Position numbers and translations under genes: made by a program
Source of the DNA: Ruminococcus sp.
GTDB lineage: Bacteria; Bacillota; Clostridia; Oscillospirales; Ruminococcaceae
Assembly: GCF_024692365.1 (NCBI RefSeq)
Contig: NZ_JAILMR010000130.1
Span: 62,001 to 126,000 of the forward strand
DNA: 64,000 nt
Direction of reading: 5' to 3'
Shown: in pieces, positions 43,342-51,639 of the stretch
How the letters are laid out: every line of letters begins with the position of its first letter
Position numbering within the stretch: position 1 is the stretch's first letter
Notes under the pieces: model-generated
Seen by the model: only the letters and a program-made list of their open reading frames with translations
What the model was told of the DNA's origin: nothing
Databases searched by the model: none

Positions 43342-44040
43342 ATGATACTTGTTACGGGTGATATCCATGGGTGCACGGATATTGGCAAGCTTTCCGCAAA
43401 GGCGAACCCTGCCCAGAAACTGATGACTAAGGAGGATTTTCTTATCATCGCGGGGGATTTTGGTCTGGTCTGGAATAACGATGCGGAAGATCTCTGGTGG
43501 CGGAAATGGCTGGATATGAAGCCATATACCACCCTTTTCATCGACGGCAATCACGAGAATTTCGATTTGCTTGAAACCTTTGAAGAAGTGGAATACTGCG
43601 GCGGAAAAGCTCACAGGATCGGCAACAGCATCTATCATCTGAAGCGGGGCGAAATGTTTGAATTGCAGGGAAAGAAGTTTTTCACCATGGGTGGCGCTGA
43701 ATCTCACGATAAGGAGTTCCGTGAATTAGGTACATCTATATGGGATCAGGAACTTCCCAGTGATGAAGAGTATGCTCACGCTCTGGATACACTTGAAAAA
43801 AATGATTGGAAAACAGACTATGTCCTGACCCATTGCGCACCCTCATCTATACAGCATGAGATAGCAGTGAAACTAGGTCTGAAGAACGAATATCCCGACA
43901 ACAAGCTCAATGCATTTCTTGAAGAGATAGGTAAAAAAATTGATTACAAGGCATGGTTCTCGGGACATTATCACACGGATATGACAAGTGAGATCGAACC
44001 AAGGTTCAACGTGCTTTTTAATAAAATAGTTAAGATCTGA
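43342..44040 (+). CDS. Calcineurin-like metallophosphoesterase
   Basis: 232 residues with the full di-metal motif series: TGDIHG at the N-terminus, AGDFGLVW, DGNHENFD, LTHCAP and SGHYHTD. The preceding GGGGGGAG is a very strong ribosome site. The substrate is not predictable. It probably shares the exoA transcript. A half-terminator sequence follows at 44052. Confidence 0.9.
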   Translation: MILVTGDIHGCTDIGKLSAKANPAQKLMTKEDFLIIAGDFGLVWNNDAEDLWWRKWLDMKPYTTLFIDGNHENFDLLETFEEVEYCGGKAHRIGNSIYHLKRGEMFELQGKKFFTMGGAESHDKEFRELGTSIWDQELPSDEEYAHALDTLEKNDWKTDYVLTHCAPSSIQHEIAVKLGLKNEYPDNKLNAFLEEIGKKIDYKAWFSGHYHTDMTSEIEPRFNVLFNKIVKI

Positions 44041-44051
44041 ATACAACAAAC

Positions 44052-44068
44052 AAGGCTCGCTCCCGAAC
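44052..44068 (+). repeat. Left partner of a 17-bp inverted repeat around the GIY-YIG gene
   Basis: AAGGCTCGCTCCCGAAC matches the complement of 44954-44970 at 16 of 17 bases. Locally it looks like the left arm of a terminator whose right arm is missing. Confidence 0.6.
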
Positions 44069-44136
44069 AAGTTTAGATTTTTGAATAGCTTTGTAGTTTT
44101 ATTCGGGAAGTTCTATCGAATTAGAGGTATCATTTT

Positions 44137-44934
44137 ATGAAATTCAAACAACTACTGCCCTTTATTCAAGAACACAAAACTGAATTCAAAGTTCATTGTG
44201 CTTTTGGCAGCGATGATGTGTATCGACCATTAAAAGGATATATTAATGGTCGATTTAAATCTTATCAGGAAGATCAGACTAAGAAGAATTTTAATAGAAA
44301 ATATATTTTATCGTTTGTTTATTACAACAAAGATGAATGGCTTTTTGTTGGAGTATATGAAAGTCTGGGCTGTAAATTTGTAGAAGAAACACACAGATAT
44401 AAATATGATACTAAGCTTTTGGATATCGGAAACGATCTGATTGGTAAAGCTGTTATCAGATTTCCAAAATCATTCAGAGCATCATATCTGCGTCTTGAAA
44501 ATCACATTGATAAACTGGATGTCATTGAAATATTGAGGAATGTATATAAGCCAAAATTCCCGGGTTATGATAAAGTCAATGTTTCATGGCAGGAACTTTC
44601 ATGGCTAATAGATACTGATTCATGGAAAACTGCGCTGGAAAATCAGAAAGCTATTTATCTCATAACCGATGTTTCAAACGGCAAAAGATATGTAGGTCAG
44701 GCAAGTGGTTCAGAAATGCTATATGGACGATGGAAAAATTATATCCAAACAGGTCACGGCGGGAATTCACTATTAAAAGGTCTGTCTTTCGATTATATAA
44801 AAGAAAATTTTCGTTACGCTATACTTGAAATTTTCAAATCAACGACAGATTATAGTATCATAAATGATAGAGAAAATTATTGGAAAGAAGTTCTCCTATC
44901 TCGAAAAAATCAATTTGGATATAATGACAACTGA
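44137..44934 (+). CDS. GIY-YIG nuclease-domain protein, AT-rich
   Basis: 265 residues. The N-terminal 165 are of unknown fold. The C-terminal part is a GIY-YIG nuclease: AIYLITDVSNGKRYVGQA (the GIY and YIG positions with Tyr), a following R-W-K segment, FRYAILEIF and RENYWKEVL (catalytic Glu). Such two-part proteins are usually standalone or restriction-like endonucleases. The gene is clearly richer in A+T than its neighbours and is bracketed by a 17-bp inverted repeat, both signs of transfer. The target is unknown. Confidence 0.82.
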   Translation: MKFKQLLPFIQEHKTEFKVHCAFGSDDVYRPLKGYINGRFKSYQEDQTKKNFNRKYILSFVYYNKDEWLFVGVYESLGCKFVEETHRYKYDTKLLDIGNDLIGKAVIRFPKSFRASYLRLENHIDKLDVIEILRNVYKPKFPGYDKVNVSWQELSWLIDTDSWKTALENQKAIYLITDVSNGKRYVGQASGSEMLYGRWKNYIQTGHGGNSLLKGLSFDYIKENFRYAILEIFKSTTDYSIINDRENYWKEVLLSRKNQFGYNDN

Positions 44935-44937
44935 TAT

Positions 44938-44977
44938 TAAAAGGCTCGTTCCTGTTCGGGAACGAGCCTTTATTTTT
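44938..44977 (+). terminator. Terminator between the GIY-YIG gene and aspS (bidirectional)
   Basis: Stem AAGGCTCGTTCC / GGAACGAGCCTT with a short loop and T-rich tail. Its right half is the partner of the repeat at 44052. Confidence 0.88.
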
Positions 44978-44980
44978 ATA

Positions 44981-46315
44981 CTATGGATTCAGTCTGTTAG
45001 GACCGCGGAAGATGAACATAGCTTCCTTGATGTGCAGACCAAGGAGCAGCATAGTCAGTCTGTCAACGCCGATACCAAAACCGCCGTGAGGAGGACAGCC
45101 ATACTTGAAGAACTCAAGATAGAACTTAACATCCTCATCCAGACCCTTTTCAGCAGCCTGCTTCTTCAGAACTTCATATCTGTGCTCACGCTGTGCACCT
45201 GTGGTGATCTCGACACCTCTCCAGATGAGGTCGTAGCCCATAGGAACGCCCTTTTCATCTCTCATATGATAGAACGCACGCTTCTCAGCATCAAAATCGG
45301 TAACAAAGAGAAACTCGTGGTTGTAGTGCTTCTTGACCCACTCATAGCTGAGCTTTTCAGCGTCTGTGGTGAGGTCGCCCTTTTCTTCCTCGGGTACCTT
45401 GTAGCCGAACTCTTCTTCGAGCGCCTTGTAAAGGTCTGCAAGCTTTACAACAGGGAAGGGAGTTTCGGGAACGATTATATCCTGACCGAAGAGTTCCTTG
45501 ATCTCATCGCCGTACTTTTCCTTAACAGCGGAAAGACCTGCCTTGAGGAGCTGCTCCTCCATAGCCATAACATCTCTGTAATCGTTGATGTAGCTGAATT
45601 CAAGGTCGAAACCTGTGAACTCGGTTGTGTGCTTGCTTGTGTAGCTCTTTTCAGCTCTGAATACGGGTCCTACCTCAAAGATACGCTCAAAGCCGCTAGC
45701 CATTGCCATCTGCTTGTAGAACTGAGGGCTCTGTGCAAGGTATGCGTTTCTGTCAAAATACTTTACCTCAAATACGCTGGAACCGCTCTCGGAAGCAGCG
45801 CCTATCAGCTTTGGGGTGTGTATCTCGATGAAATTCTCGCCCAGCAGGAAATTTCTCATTGCATTGACCATAACAGTCTGTGCCTTGAACATCAGCTGGT
45901 TCTCATCGGTACGAAGGTCTATCCAGCGGTAGTCGATACGCTGATCGATGCTTGAACGTTCAACAGCCTTTTTCTTCTTTGTAGCAGGGATCTCTTTTCT
46001 TGCTATCGGGATAGCATCAGCGATGCTTTCGGGGATTATATCCTCGGGTATCATTTCCAGACCGCCGAGCTTAACGTAGTCATTCTCGAATACCTGACCG
46101 ATAATGGTAACAACGGAATCGCCTGTCAGTGAATCGAGCTTTTCATTGAGCTCGGGGTGCTTCTCCTTTTCAACAGTTACCTGTAATTTGCCTGTAATGT
46201 CCTTAACGACGATAAAAGCCATAGCACGGGCATTTCTGTAATTCTCAACAAAGCCCTGGACCTTTATGGTCTCGCCAAGATGATCTTTAACATCTTTTAT
46301 GTATGTTCTGTTCAT
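44981..46315 (-). CDS. aspS: Archaeal-type aspartyl-tRNA synthetase (Asp/Asn)
   Basis: 444 residues, much shorter than the bacterial enzyme because the GAD insertion is absent. An OB-fold anticodon domain (1-110) precedes the class II core: SESGSSVFEV, YLAQSPQFYKQMAM, VGPVFRAEKSYTSKH (motif 2) and GFGIGVDRLTMLLLG (motif 3). This type is usually non-discriminating and also charges tRNA-Asn, to be amidated by GatCAB, although AsnB here could supply free asparagine. The ATG follows CGGAGGAAG. Single-gene unit. Confidence 0.93.
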   Translation of the reverse strand: MNRTYIKDVKDHLGETIKVQGFVENYRNARAMAFIVVKDITGKLQVTVEKEKHPELNEKLDSLTGDSVVTIIGQVFENDYVKLGGLEMIPEDIIPESIADAIPIARKEIPATKKKKAVERSSIDQRIDYRWIDLRTDENQLMFKAQTVMVNAMRNFLLGENFIEIHTPKLIGAASESGSSVFEVKYFDRNAYLAQSPQFYKQMAMASGFERIFEVGPVFRAEKSYTSKHTTEFTGFDLEFSYINDYRDVMAMEEQLLKAGLSAVKEKYGDEIKELFGQDIIVPETPFPVVKLADLYKALEEEFGYKVPEEEKGDLTTDAEKLSYEWVKKHYNHEFLFVTDFDAEKRAFYHMRDEKGVPMGYDLIWRGVEITTGAQREHRYEVLKKQAAEKGLDEDVKFYLEFFKYGCPPHGGFGIGVDRLTMLLLGLHIKEAMFIFRGPNRLNP

Positions 46316-46357
46316 TTAACTTCCTCCGTTTCGGGTAAGATTTTACATACATTTTAT

Positions 46358-46386
46358 ATTATAACTCTTTTGCTGAAAAATGTCAA
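46358..46386 (-). promoter_or_regulatory. aspS promoter
   Basis: Minus strand TTGACA (46386-46381) and TATAAT (46363-46358), 17 bp apart. I see no T-box in this short leader. Confidence 0.85.
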
Positions 46387-46476
46387 CAGCGATATAAGTA
46401 TATTTTATTTCAAAAAATGAATCTTTTTTCATATTCTAAGACGAACTCGTACGCATGGAAAATACAGGAAACAGCC

Positions 46477-46505
46477 TTGACATTTTGTATCATTTATGAT
46501 ATCTT
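46477..46505 (+). promoter_or_regulatory. Promoter of the 279-residue lipoprotein gene
   Basis: TTGACA at 46477-46482 and TATCTT at 46500-46505, 17 bp apart. Confidence 0.65.
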
Positions 46506-46535
46506 TATTAATATATTAAACAAGGAGGCAACAAG

Positions 46536-47375
46536 ATGAAAATAAAAACAATAGCAGTTATGTCGGCACTTATGATAGCACTGCTTTCTGGCTGCGTAAC
46601 TGGCGATAAAAAAGTAGATACGAGTTCAGCGGCAGAAAGCAAGGCATACGAATCGGAGATATCTTCCGAAGTAAAAGAAGTAACCGAAAGCACTGTTGAA
46701 ATGGAAGAATCGACTTTAGATGTTATCGAAGAGCAATTCGCAGAGAGCGTCGTTGACCTTACGCTTTCGACCGACAAAAGAGAGATAAAAATAGGTGTTG
46801 ATGACAGCGAGGTAATATTTGTTGCACGCGATATCATTGAACCACACACAGTTGAGCTTCTCGATGCTGATTCGGGCAAAGTTGTGGGAGAGATGCTCGA
46901 TGATGCAGAGTTCGAAAAATCAGGCGATGATATAATGGGTGATGCGTGGTACAGCCTGCGCTACAAGCTTGATGATACTTTCCCCACTGACCCAGATGTA
47001 TCCGAAGACAGGAAATATCATTTCTATGCTCGCTACATCGATGGTGAAACAGAACACCGTTCCGATGCGGTGGAGATAACTGTATACGAGAGCTTTACCG
47101 ATAAAGAACTGGAAAAGATGGAAGAAGCACGCAACAGGCTGAAAGAGTTGAGAGAGTCGGAAGAATACAAAGCTCTTGATGACGAGGGGCAGAAGGATAA
47201 ATTGCTTGAATGTCTTCATGAACTTGAAGACGAAGGCATTGTAGATAAAGACGGAATTCATACGAACATAGAAGAAAACAGCATAACCTATTATTCCTGT
47301 GGTATACCCGTAGTGATCATGCTTGAACCTATGCCGTGGGAGAAAGATGGCGGGTTAAGAGAAAGCATCAACTGA
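46536..47375 (+). CDS. Lipoprotein of unknown function
   Basis: 279 residues. The signal peptide ends in the lipobox ALLSGC (Cys 20). A Ser/Glu-rich tether (to about 70) leads to a beta-rich region of about 110 residues that looks like an immunoglobulin-like fold. A charged helical stretch follows (KELEKMEEARNRLKELRESE), then a short end. No family recognised. AAGGAGG lies 7 nt before the ATG. Single-gene unit. Confidence 0.78.
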   Translation: MKIKTIAVMSALMIALLSGCVTGDKKVDTSSAAESKAYESEISSEVKEVTESTVEMEESTLDVIEEQFAESVVDLTLSTDKREIKIGVDDSEVIFVARDIIEPHTVELLDADSGKVVGEMLDDAEFEKSGDDIMGDAWYSLRYKLDDTFPTDPDVSEDRKYHFYARYIDGETEHRSDAVEITVYESFTDKELEKMEEARNRLKELRESEEYKALDDEGQKDKLLECLHELEDEGIVDKDGIHTNIEENSITYYSCGIPVVIMLEPMPWEKDGGLRESIN

Positions 47376-47381
47376 TAAAAC

Positions 47382-47414
47382 AAGGCATGAGTTTTTACGC
47401 TCATGCCTTTATTT
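47382..47414 (+). terminator. Bidirectional terminator between convergent genes
   Basis: Perfect 10-bp stem AAGGCATGAG / CTCATGCCTT with an 8-nt loop. Confidence 0.88.
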
Positions 47415-47418
47415 GTGT

Positions 47419-48714
47419 CTATATCTTGTTTCCGCAGACGGGGCAGAATTTTGAGTCAGTTGTGAGTCTGTTGCCACACGCGTTGCAGAAGTTTACTCTT
47501 TCTGGGGTGACGGTCTGATTGGGAGTGTATGGCTGCCTTACAGGTTCAAAATTTTGTCCGTATGCAGCAGTTGTGGGCTGATGATAGATATCTCCGTTCT
47601 GTGGTACCGTTGATGGCTGATGATAAGTAGCGTTGTTCTGTGGAACATATTGTCCATTGCTGTACGGATTGACATTAGGTGTCTGATAAGTGTTGTTCGT
47701 TTGGTAACCGTACTGTCCGTTTGGTACATTTCCGTACTGATTGTTAACAGGCTGCTGATAAGTGGTATTATTTGGTTGGTTTTGGTACTGCCACGCAGCA
47801 GGTTGGTATCCTGTCGTATACGGTGGTATACCATTTGCATCAGTGGTATAGTTTGGTACAGTTTGGTATACAGGCGTAAATGCTGCACCGTTCTCATTCG
47901 TTTTACCAACTATATCCTGTAACTGACCATTTAAGTGCTGATAGTAGTACTCACCGTATATGATAAGGTCTTGTTTGCTTGCTTTATTTATGATGCGATA
48001 CATCAGCACATAGACAAATATCATTATACCGATAACTCCGGCAATGCCTACATACTCGAAACTTTCGGGAGCGTCTTTAGCGACAGACGCAAGAGCAAGA
48101 AAATCATATAGACCATGTACCAAGACCGAAATAAAAAATGCGCGACGCTGAGGATTTTTATCAGATTCGATGTTATTATACTTTTTATACTTAGAGATTC
48201 CGAAATAATAGCCCATGAAAATTCCTGTGAACGCATGGAGCGGAACTGAAAGTGCTGCTCTTAAAATTCCCGTAAATGCACCCATTAATGCGCCTGATTT
48301 AGAACCATTACCCAATACATAAAAAATATTTTCAAGTGTAGCAAAGCCAAGTGCTGCAGCAGCGCCGTAAACAATACCGTCATAGGTATGGTCGAAATCT
48401 CTGTTTTTAAAGATAGTAAGCTTGAATGTGAAATACTTGCATAGTTCCTCTGCCGGACCTATAATAAACACACAAAGCGCAAACAGTCCGGACATACTCT
48501 GTATTTTATTTGCGTCGGAATTATATGAAATTGCCAAAATGATTATACCAATATATTCCAATATCGCAGCAATTATCGTTGAAAGAGCGCTAACAATAAA
48601 TACCTTAGCAACTCTTTTGAAGGGTTCTTTTTTTATAGTCGGGGTCTTTTTCAGCACCACCGAAAAGATGACGATGGTAGGTACCAGAGCGATACCAATA
48701 AGAGCATAATTCAA
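47419..48714 (-). CDS. PrsW-family intramembrane protease with zinc-ribbon tail
   Basis: 431 residues. The first 250 hold about eight membrane helices and the PrsW motifs: GPAEELCKY (Glu-Glu), AAALGFATLENIFYV, HAFTGIFMGYYFG and SVLVHGLYDF. PrsW proteases cut anti-sigma factors. A 150-residue linker rich in Gln, Asn, Pro and Tyr follows, and the C-terminus is a zinc ribbon (CNACGNRL, CPVCGNK). The DNA of the linker contains TACCAAAC and GTATACGAC units resembling the intergenic repeat family. The TTG start has AAAGGAGG 9 nt before. The last gene of a minus-strand operon. Confidence 0.88.
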   Translation of the reverse strand: MNYALIGIALVPTIVIFSVVLKKTPTIKKEPFKRVAKVFIVSALSTIIAAILEYIGIIILAISYNSDANKIQSMSGLFALCVFIIGPAEELCKYFTFKLTIFKNRDFDHTYDGIVYGAAAALGFATLENIFYVLGNGSKSGALMGAFTGILRAALSVPLHAFTGIFMGYYFGISKYKKYNNIESDKNPQRRAFFISVLVHGLYDFLALASVAKDAPESFEYVGIAGVIGIMIFVYVLMYRIINKASKQDLIIYGEYYYQHLNGQLQDIVGKTNENGAAFTPVYQTVPNYTTDANGIPPYTTGYQPAAWQYQNQPNNTTYQQPVNNQYGNVPNGQYGYQTNNTYQTPNVNPYSNGQYVPQNNATYHQPSTVPQNGDIYHQPTTAAYGQNFEPVRQPYTPNQTVTPERVNFCNACGNRLTTDSKFCPVCGNKI

Positions 48715-48728
48715 TCGTTTTACCTCCT

Positions 48729-49550
48729 TTATTTAAGGGAAGCAGCTGCTTCCTCAGAAGTTCGTATGTAATGGAAAAGGTACTGCTGTGCTATGCCCTC
48801 GTATCCTTTGGTACATTCAGGCAGACCATTGGGGTACCAGTTTGCCATGACACGCTTGACCCATACATCTATCGGGAAAGCTTCGGTACGATAAAATCCG
48901 AACAGCAATGCACATTCTGCCACCTTCGGACCAACGCCTTTTATTGTCTGCAAAAGTTTGCGGGCGCTTTCAATATCCATGCTTCGTATTTTTTCGAGAT
49001 CTATTGCACCGCTTTGTATTTTTTGTACTGCGTCCACAAGGTATTTTGCCCTGAAACCTGAACGGAGATAAGCCAGACTTTCCTCCGTCTCTTCGGTGAG
49101 ATCCTGCCACGCGGGATAGCCGCCATGTTGTTCACATAACCGCCCGATTATCCCCTTGATGCGGGGAATATTATTGTTCTGGCTGATAATAAAAGAAGAA
49201 AGTGCCTCCCAGCTATCCTGACGAAGTATGCGAATTCCGCTTGCGTATTTGCAGGCTTTTGAAAGAGTTTCGTCCTCTGAAAAACGCTTTTTCAGCTCGC
49301 TGTAATCGGTGGAAAGGTCGAAATAATCTGCCCAGAGAGAAAGAAGATCTTCCTCGGTAGTATCGTGAAGTCTGAAAACGTCCTTGCCATTCTCACAGCT
49401 TATGACCAGCTTTTTATTGAGAAATGCACCGCTGTATGTATCATCGGCTGTCTTTTCCCATCTGAAAGCCTGACCGCAGTCAAGAGTCTGGTCAAGGTCG
49501 AAATCTGCCTGACACAGCAGTATATCCTTGCCGTCTATTTTATAATCCAT
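48729..49550 (-). CDS. 8-oxoguanine DNA glycosylase (OGG1 type)
   Basis: About 273 residues. The N-terminal OGG domain has LDCGQAFRWEK; the HhH-GPD region has SSFIISQNNNIPRIKGII and TIKGVGPKVAECALLFG (catalytic Lys), then AFPIDVWVKRVM (catalytic Asp). It removes oxidised guanine and nicks the strand. ATG 49550 and the GTG at 49559, which overlaps the previous stop, are both possible; the GGAG spacing favours the ATG. Same operon as the Imm1-like and PrsW genes. Confidence 0.9.
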   Translation of the reverse strand: MDYKIDGKDILLCQADFDLDQTLDCGQAFRWEKTADDTYSGAFLNKKLVISCENGKDVFRLHDTTEEDLLSLWADYFDLSTDYSELKKRFSEDETLSKACKYASGIRILRQDSWEALSSFIISQNNNIPRIKGIIGRLCEQHGGYPAWQDLTEETEESLAYLRSGFRAKYLVDAVQKIQSGAIDLEKIRSMDIESARKLLQTIKGVGPKVAECALLFGFYRTEAFPIDVWVKRVMANWYPNGLPECTKGYEGIAQQYLFHYIRTSEEAAASLK

Positions 49551-49555
49551 TTTGT

Positions 49556-49924
49556 TCACACTCCGTCCTGCCAGTCTATACAGTCGGGCAGTTTATAGTT
49601 TTTGCAGAATTGTCTTATACATCCGATGGCTGTTTCAAGCGGTATAACTGCGTTCGCTGGCGCAACCCATTCTGTTCCGCCGGGATTAAATGTTACTTCA
49701 AAATTCTCTGTTCCACGTGACATATACATATCGCCGTTGTCATTCCCGAAATAGTTCAGACAGGCATATCCGCCGTTGACAAGCACCGCAAGAGTGGGGT
49801 AGGATGTGTTATCTTCACTTATCCATATCTCGTTCATGCCCTTTTCGGCAAGGTCAATTATGAGCGAAATGACTTCGTCGGTATCGGAGATAGTGATGTC
49901 ACCTTTATCGTAACTTATGAGCAT
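49556..49924 (-). CDS. Imm1-like immunity protein
   Basis: 122 residues. The pattern TLAVLVNGGYACLNYFG, then FNPGGTEWVAPANAVIPLETA, and the ending PDCIDWQ resemble the Imm1 family, which neutralises deaminase-type toxins in polymorphic toxin systems. No toxin or secretion gene is close, so it would be an orphan, or the similarity may be to a housekeeping relative. The ATG at 49924 follows AAGGTGA; the earlier in-frame ATG at 49996 lies upstream of the promoter's -10. Confidence 0.65.
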   Translation of the reverse strand: MLISYDKGDITISDTDEVISLIIDLAEKGMNEIWISEDNTSYPTLAVLVNGGYACLNYFGNDNGDMYMSRGTENFEVTFNPGGTEWVAPANAVIPLETAIGCIRQFCKNYKLPDCIDWQDGV

Positions 49925-49967
49925 AGTATTCACCTTTATAAGACACTTGCAAATTTCATTAAAATAC

Positions 49968-49996
49968 ATTATACTATATAATGAAACAATTTTCAA
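49968..49996 (-). promoter_or_regulatory. Promoter of the Imm1-OGG-PrsW operon
   Basis: Minus strand TTGAAA (49996-49991) and TATAAT (49973-49968), 17 bp apart. Confidence 0.82.
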
Positions 49997-50032
49997 GATA
50001 TTTTTTGCCTAATAGCGAAAGGAAGTTTTTCA

Positions 50033-50716
50033 ATGAGAGAAAGTATTCTTACCATACCCGTTACAGAAATTTTCGAGCCTAAATGCGGATGCCCCATATG
50101 CAGGCTGAGGGATACCTTAGAACAGCGTACTATCGAGTACATAATGGGTGCCGCGATGATGGAACCTGATGTTCGTATTGAAACTAACAAGCAGGGCTTC
50201 TGCAAGACCCATTTTGAGCAGATGCGTGCCTGCAAGAACCGTCTTTCACTGGCGCTGATGCTGTCAACACACTTACAGTCTTTACAGAAGAATGTGCTTA
50301 AAAGGCAGAGCATCTTTGAGGGAAAAACTGCAAAGCAAAAGCGCGTTTCTGCGGTAAATAACGACTGTTTCGTATGCAACAAGATAGAGTGGGGAATGTC
50401 CCGAATAATGGTGACACTTTTTGAGCTTTATGAACAGCAGAGCGAATTCCGTCAGCTTTTTGCCGAGCAGGAAATGCTGTGTCTGCCGCATTATGATATG
50501 CTGGTTTCTGCCTGCGAGGATAAAATGAGTAAGAAGATACAAGGCAGTTTTAAGGAAGCCTGCGCTGAACTTACAGAAAAATATCTGGCTGAACTGGAAA
50601 AAGATGTCACCCATTATTGTAATATGTACGACTACCGCAACAACGGCAGTGATGCCGATTGGGGCAATTCAAAGGATTCCATCGAGAGAGCGATAAAGTT
50701 TCTGACTACACGATAA
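50033..50716 (+). CDS. DUF6062-like cysteine-rich protein
   Basis: 227 residues, soluble and helical. Two metal-binding CxxC pairs are seen: CGCPICRLRDTLEQR at about 18-32 and NDCFVCNKIEWGM near 111, with His-containing partners (CKTHFEQMR and CLPHYDML). This arrangement fits a small family I recall as DUF6062 of Clostridia, with no known function. AAAGGAAG precedes the ATG. It is divergent from the Imm1-like operon. Confidence 0.75.
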   Translation: MRESILTIPVTEIFEPKCGCPICRLRDTLEQRTIEYIMGAAMMEPDVRIETNKQGFCKTHFEQMRACKNRLSLALMLSTHLQSLQKNVLKRQSIFEGKTAKQKRVSAVNNDCFVCNKIEWGMSRIMVTLFELYEQQSEFRQLFAEQEMLCLPHYDMLVSACEDKMSKKIQGSFKEACAELTEKYLAELEKDVTHYCNMYDYRNNGSDADWGNSKDSIERAIKFLTTR

Positions 50717-50728
50717 TTTCGTAACAAG

Positions 50729-50747
50729 CTGTAATCTTTCTGTAATC
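50729..50747 (+). promoter_or_regulatory. Possible Pho box (direct repeat)
   Basis: CTGTAATC occurs twice at exactly 11-bp spacing (50729-50736 and 50740-50747), with a weaker CGTAACA about 10 bp before. This is the shape of a PhoB/PhoP binding site (CTGTCAT-type direct repeats). A TATATT sequence 23 bp downstream could be the -10. What it controls is unclear. Confidence 0.5.
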
Positions 50748-50791
50748 ATTTTGCTGAATAAAAATACATTATATTGTACAGACTTTCAGAG

Positions 50792-50923
50792 ATGAGTGTT
50801 ATTTGTCCGAATGAAGAAAATGAGTACGTTTTTGTGTATAATTGGCGTGATTTAGTACCTAACAAATTAACACTCTCTGTCGATACCGAGAACTTCGGTG
50901 ATACAGTCAGTAGCAAGTCTTAA
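50792..50923 (+). CDS. Possible 43-residue small protein
   Basis: An ATG-to-TAA frame of 43 residues (starting MSVICPNEENEYVF) follows the possible Pho box. The composition looks protein-like, but there is no clear ribosome site and no recognised relative. It might be a gene remnant. It lies in the 506-bp gap 50717-51222. Confidence 0.25.
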   Translation: MSVICPNEENEYVFVYNWRDLVPNKLTLSVDTENFGDTVSSKS

Positions 50924-51024
50924 TTATTGCGGCGTTCATTATTCGGTAACAGGTTTCGTCATCTAAAAGACTTTCAAAATGCTTGGGTTTTCACCTGATG
51001 TACATATTTTTGTCCTTGAGTATA

Positions 51025-51169
51025 TTTTTCAACAAAATTAACCAATGTTGAAAACATAGTAATTCTACGTGATTTTCAACCTTTTCAACAGCTTTTTCAA
51101 CATTTTTGGTTTAAAAAAGTTGATTCCTGAAATAAGTTTTCAACTTTTCAACAGCAAATTGTTGAGAAG
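51025..51169. repeat. Cluster of TTTTCAAC motifs
   Basis: At least seven copies of TTTTCAAC(A) or its complement GTTGAAAA occur in 145 bp: about 51026, 51047 (inverted), 51073, 51082, 51094, 51137 and 51145, plus an inverted near-copy at 51160. It lies directly before the 94-residue protein gene. It could be a multi-site operator or an origin-like element; it is not a DnaA box. Confidence 0.7.
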
Positions 51170-51222
51170 TACATTCTAACGGACTTTAATGTGAAAATCA
51201 ATGACAAGGAGGTGGCTGAAAG

Positions 51223-51507
51223 GTGATAAAAGGCGTGAACAAGCAAATTATTGAAATTAAATGTACGAACAATGAATATTTTGATCGAGCACTTTTGTTT
51301 GTGAATTCAAAATGCGAACTGTTTTCGGAAACCGATCCGCATGTCATGGCAGGGGAGTTTCTGGAAAAGCTGAATGAAGAAATCGAGAGTTTTGAAACAG
51401 AAGCAAATGATGATCGAAAAGGTGATAAATCTCTGGGAGTGCTTGTAACAATACTGTTCGGCGCGATAGCAGCATCGGTGCTGACAGCTGTTCTGATAGC
51501 TATATGA
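51223..51507 (+). CDS. 94-residue tail-anchored membrane protein
   Basis: A small protein with a mixed alpha/beta cytoplasmic part and a single hydrophobic helix at the very C-terminus (LGVLVTILFGAIAASVLTAVL, about 73-93). No family recognised. The GTG start has AAGGAGG 10 nt upstream. The promoter may lie in the TTTTCAAC cluster just before. A terminator follows. Confidence 0.68.
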   Translation: MIKGVNKQIIEIKCTNNEYFDRALLFVNSKCELFSETDPHVMAGEFLEKLNEEIESFETEANDDRKGDKSLGVLVTILFGAIAASVLTAVLIAI

Positions 51508-51557
51508 TAGCGCACATATTTTCTAAAAATCGTATATGCTATTTGTTTAAATTGCAA

Positions 51558-51593
51558 AAAATCCTCGGAAGCTATTGGCTTTTGAGGATTTTT
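51558..51593 (+). terminator. Terminator overlapping the rlmB promoter
   Basis: AAATCCTC paired with GAGGATTT, inner AGC/GCT pairing, followed by T's. The -35 of the next promoter lies inside the loop and right arm. Confidence 0.75.
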
Positions 51594-51603
51594 GTGATAT
51601 AAT
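51575..51603 (+). promoter_or_regulatory. rlmB promoter
   Basis: TTGGCT at 51575-51580 and TATAAT at 51598-51603, 17 bp apart. Confidence 0.7.
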
Positions 51604-51639
51604 ACGTAATAACTGTTGTTTGAAAAAGGATTTTTGATT

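Noticed and set aside
44864-45955. A 363-codon plus-strand frame opposite aspS
   Set aside because: It overlaps the end of the GIY-YIG gene and lies entirely antisense to a clear synthetase.
47419-48714. PrsW gene as a pseudogene because of its low-complexity tail
   Set aside because: The frame is open to a well-formed zinc ribbon and all protease motifs are present.
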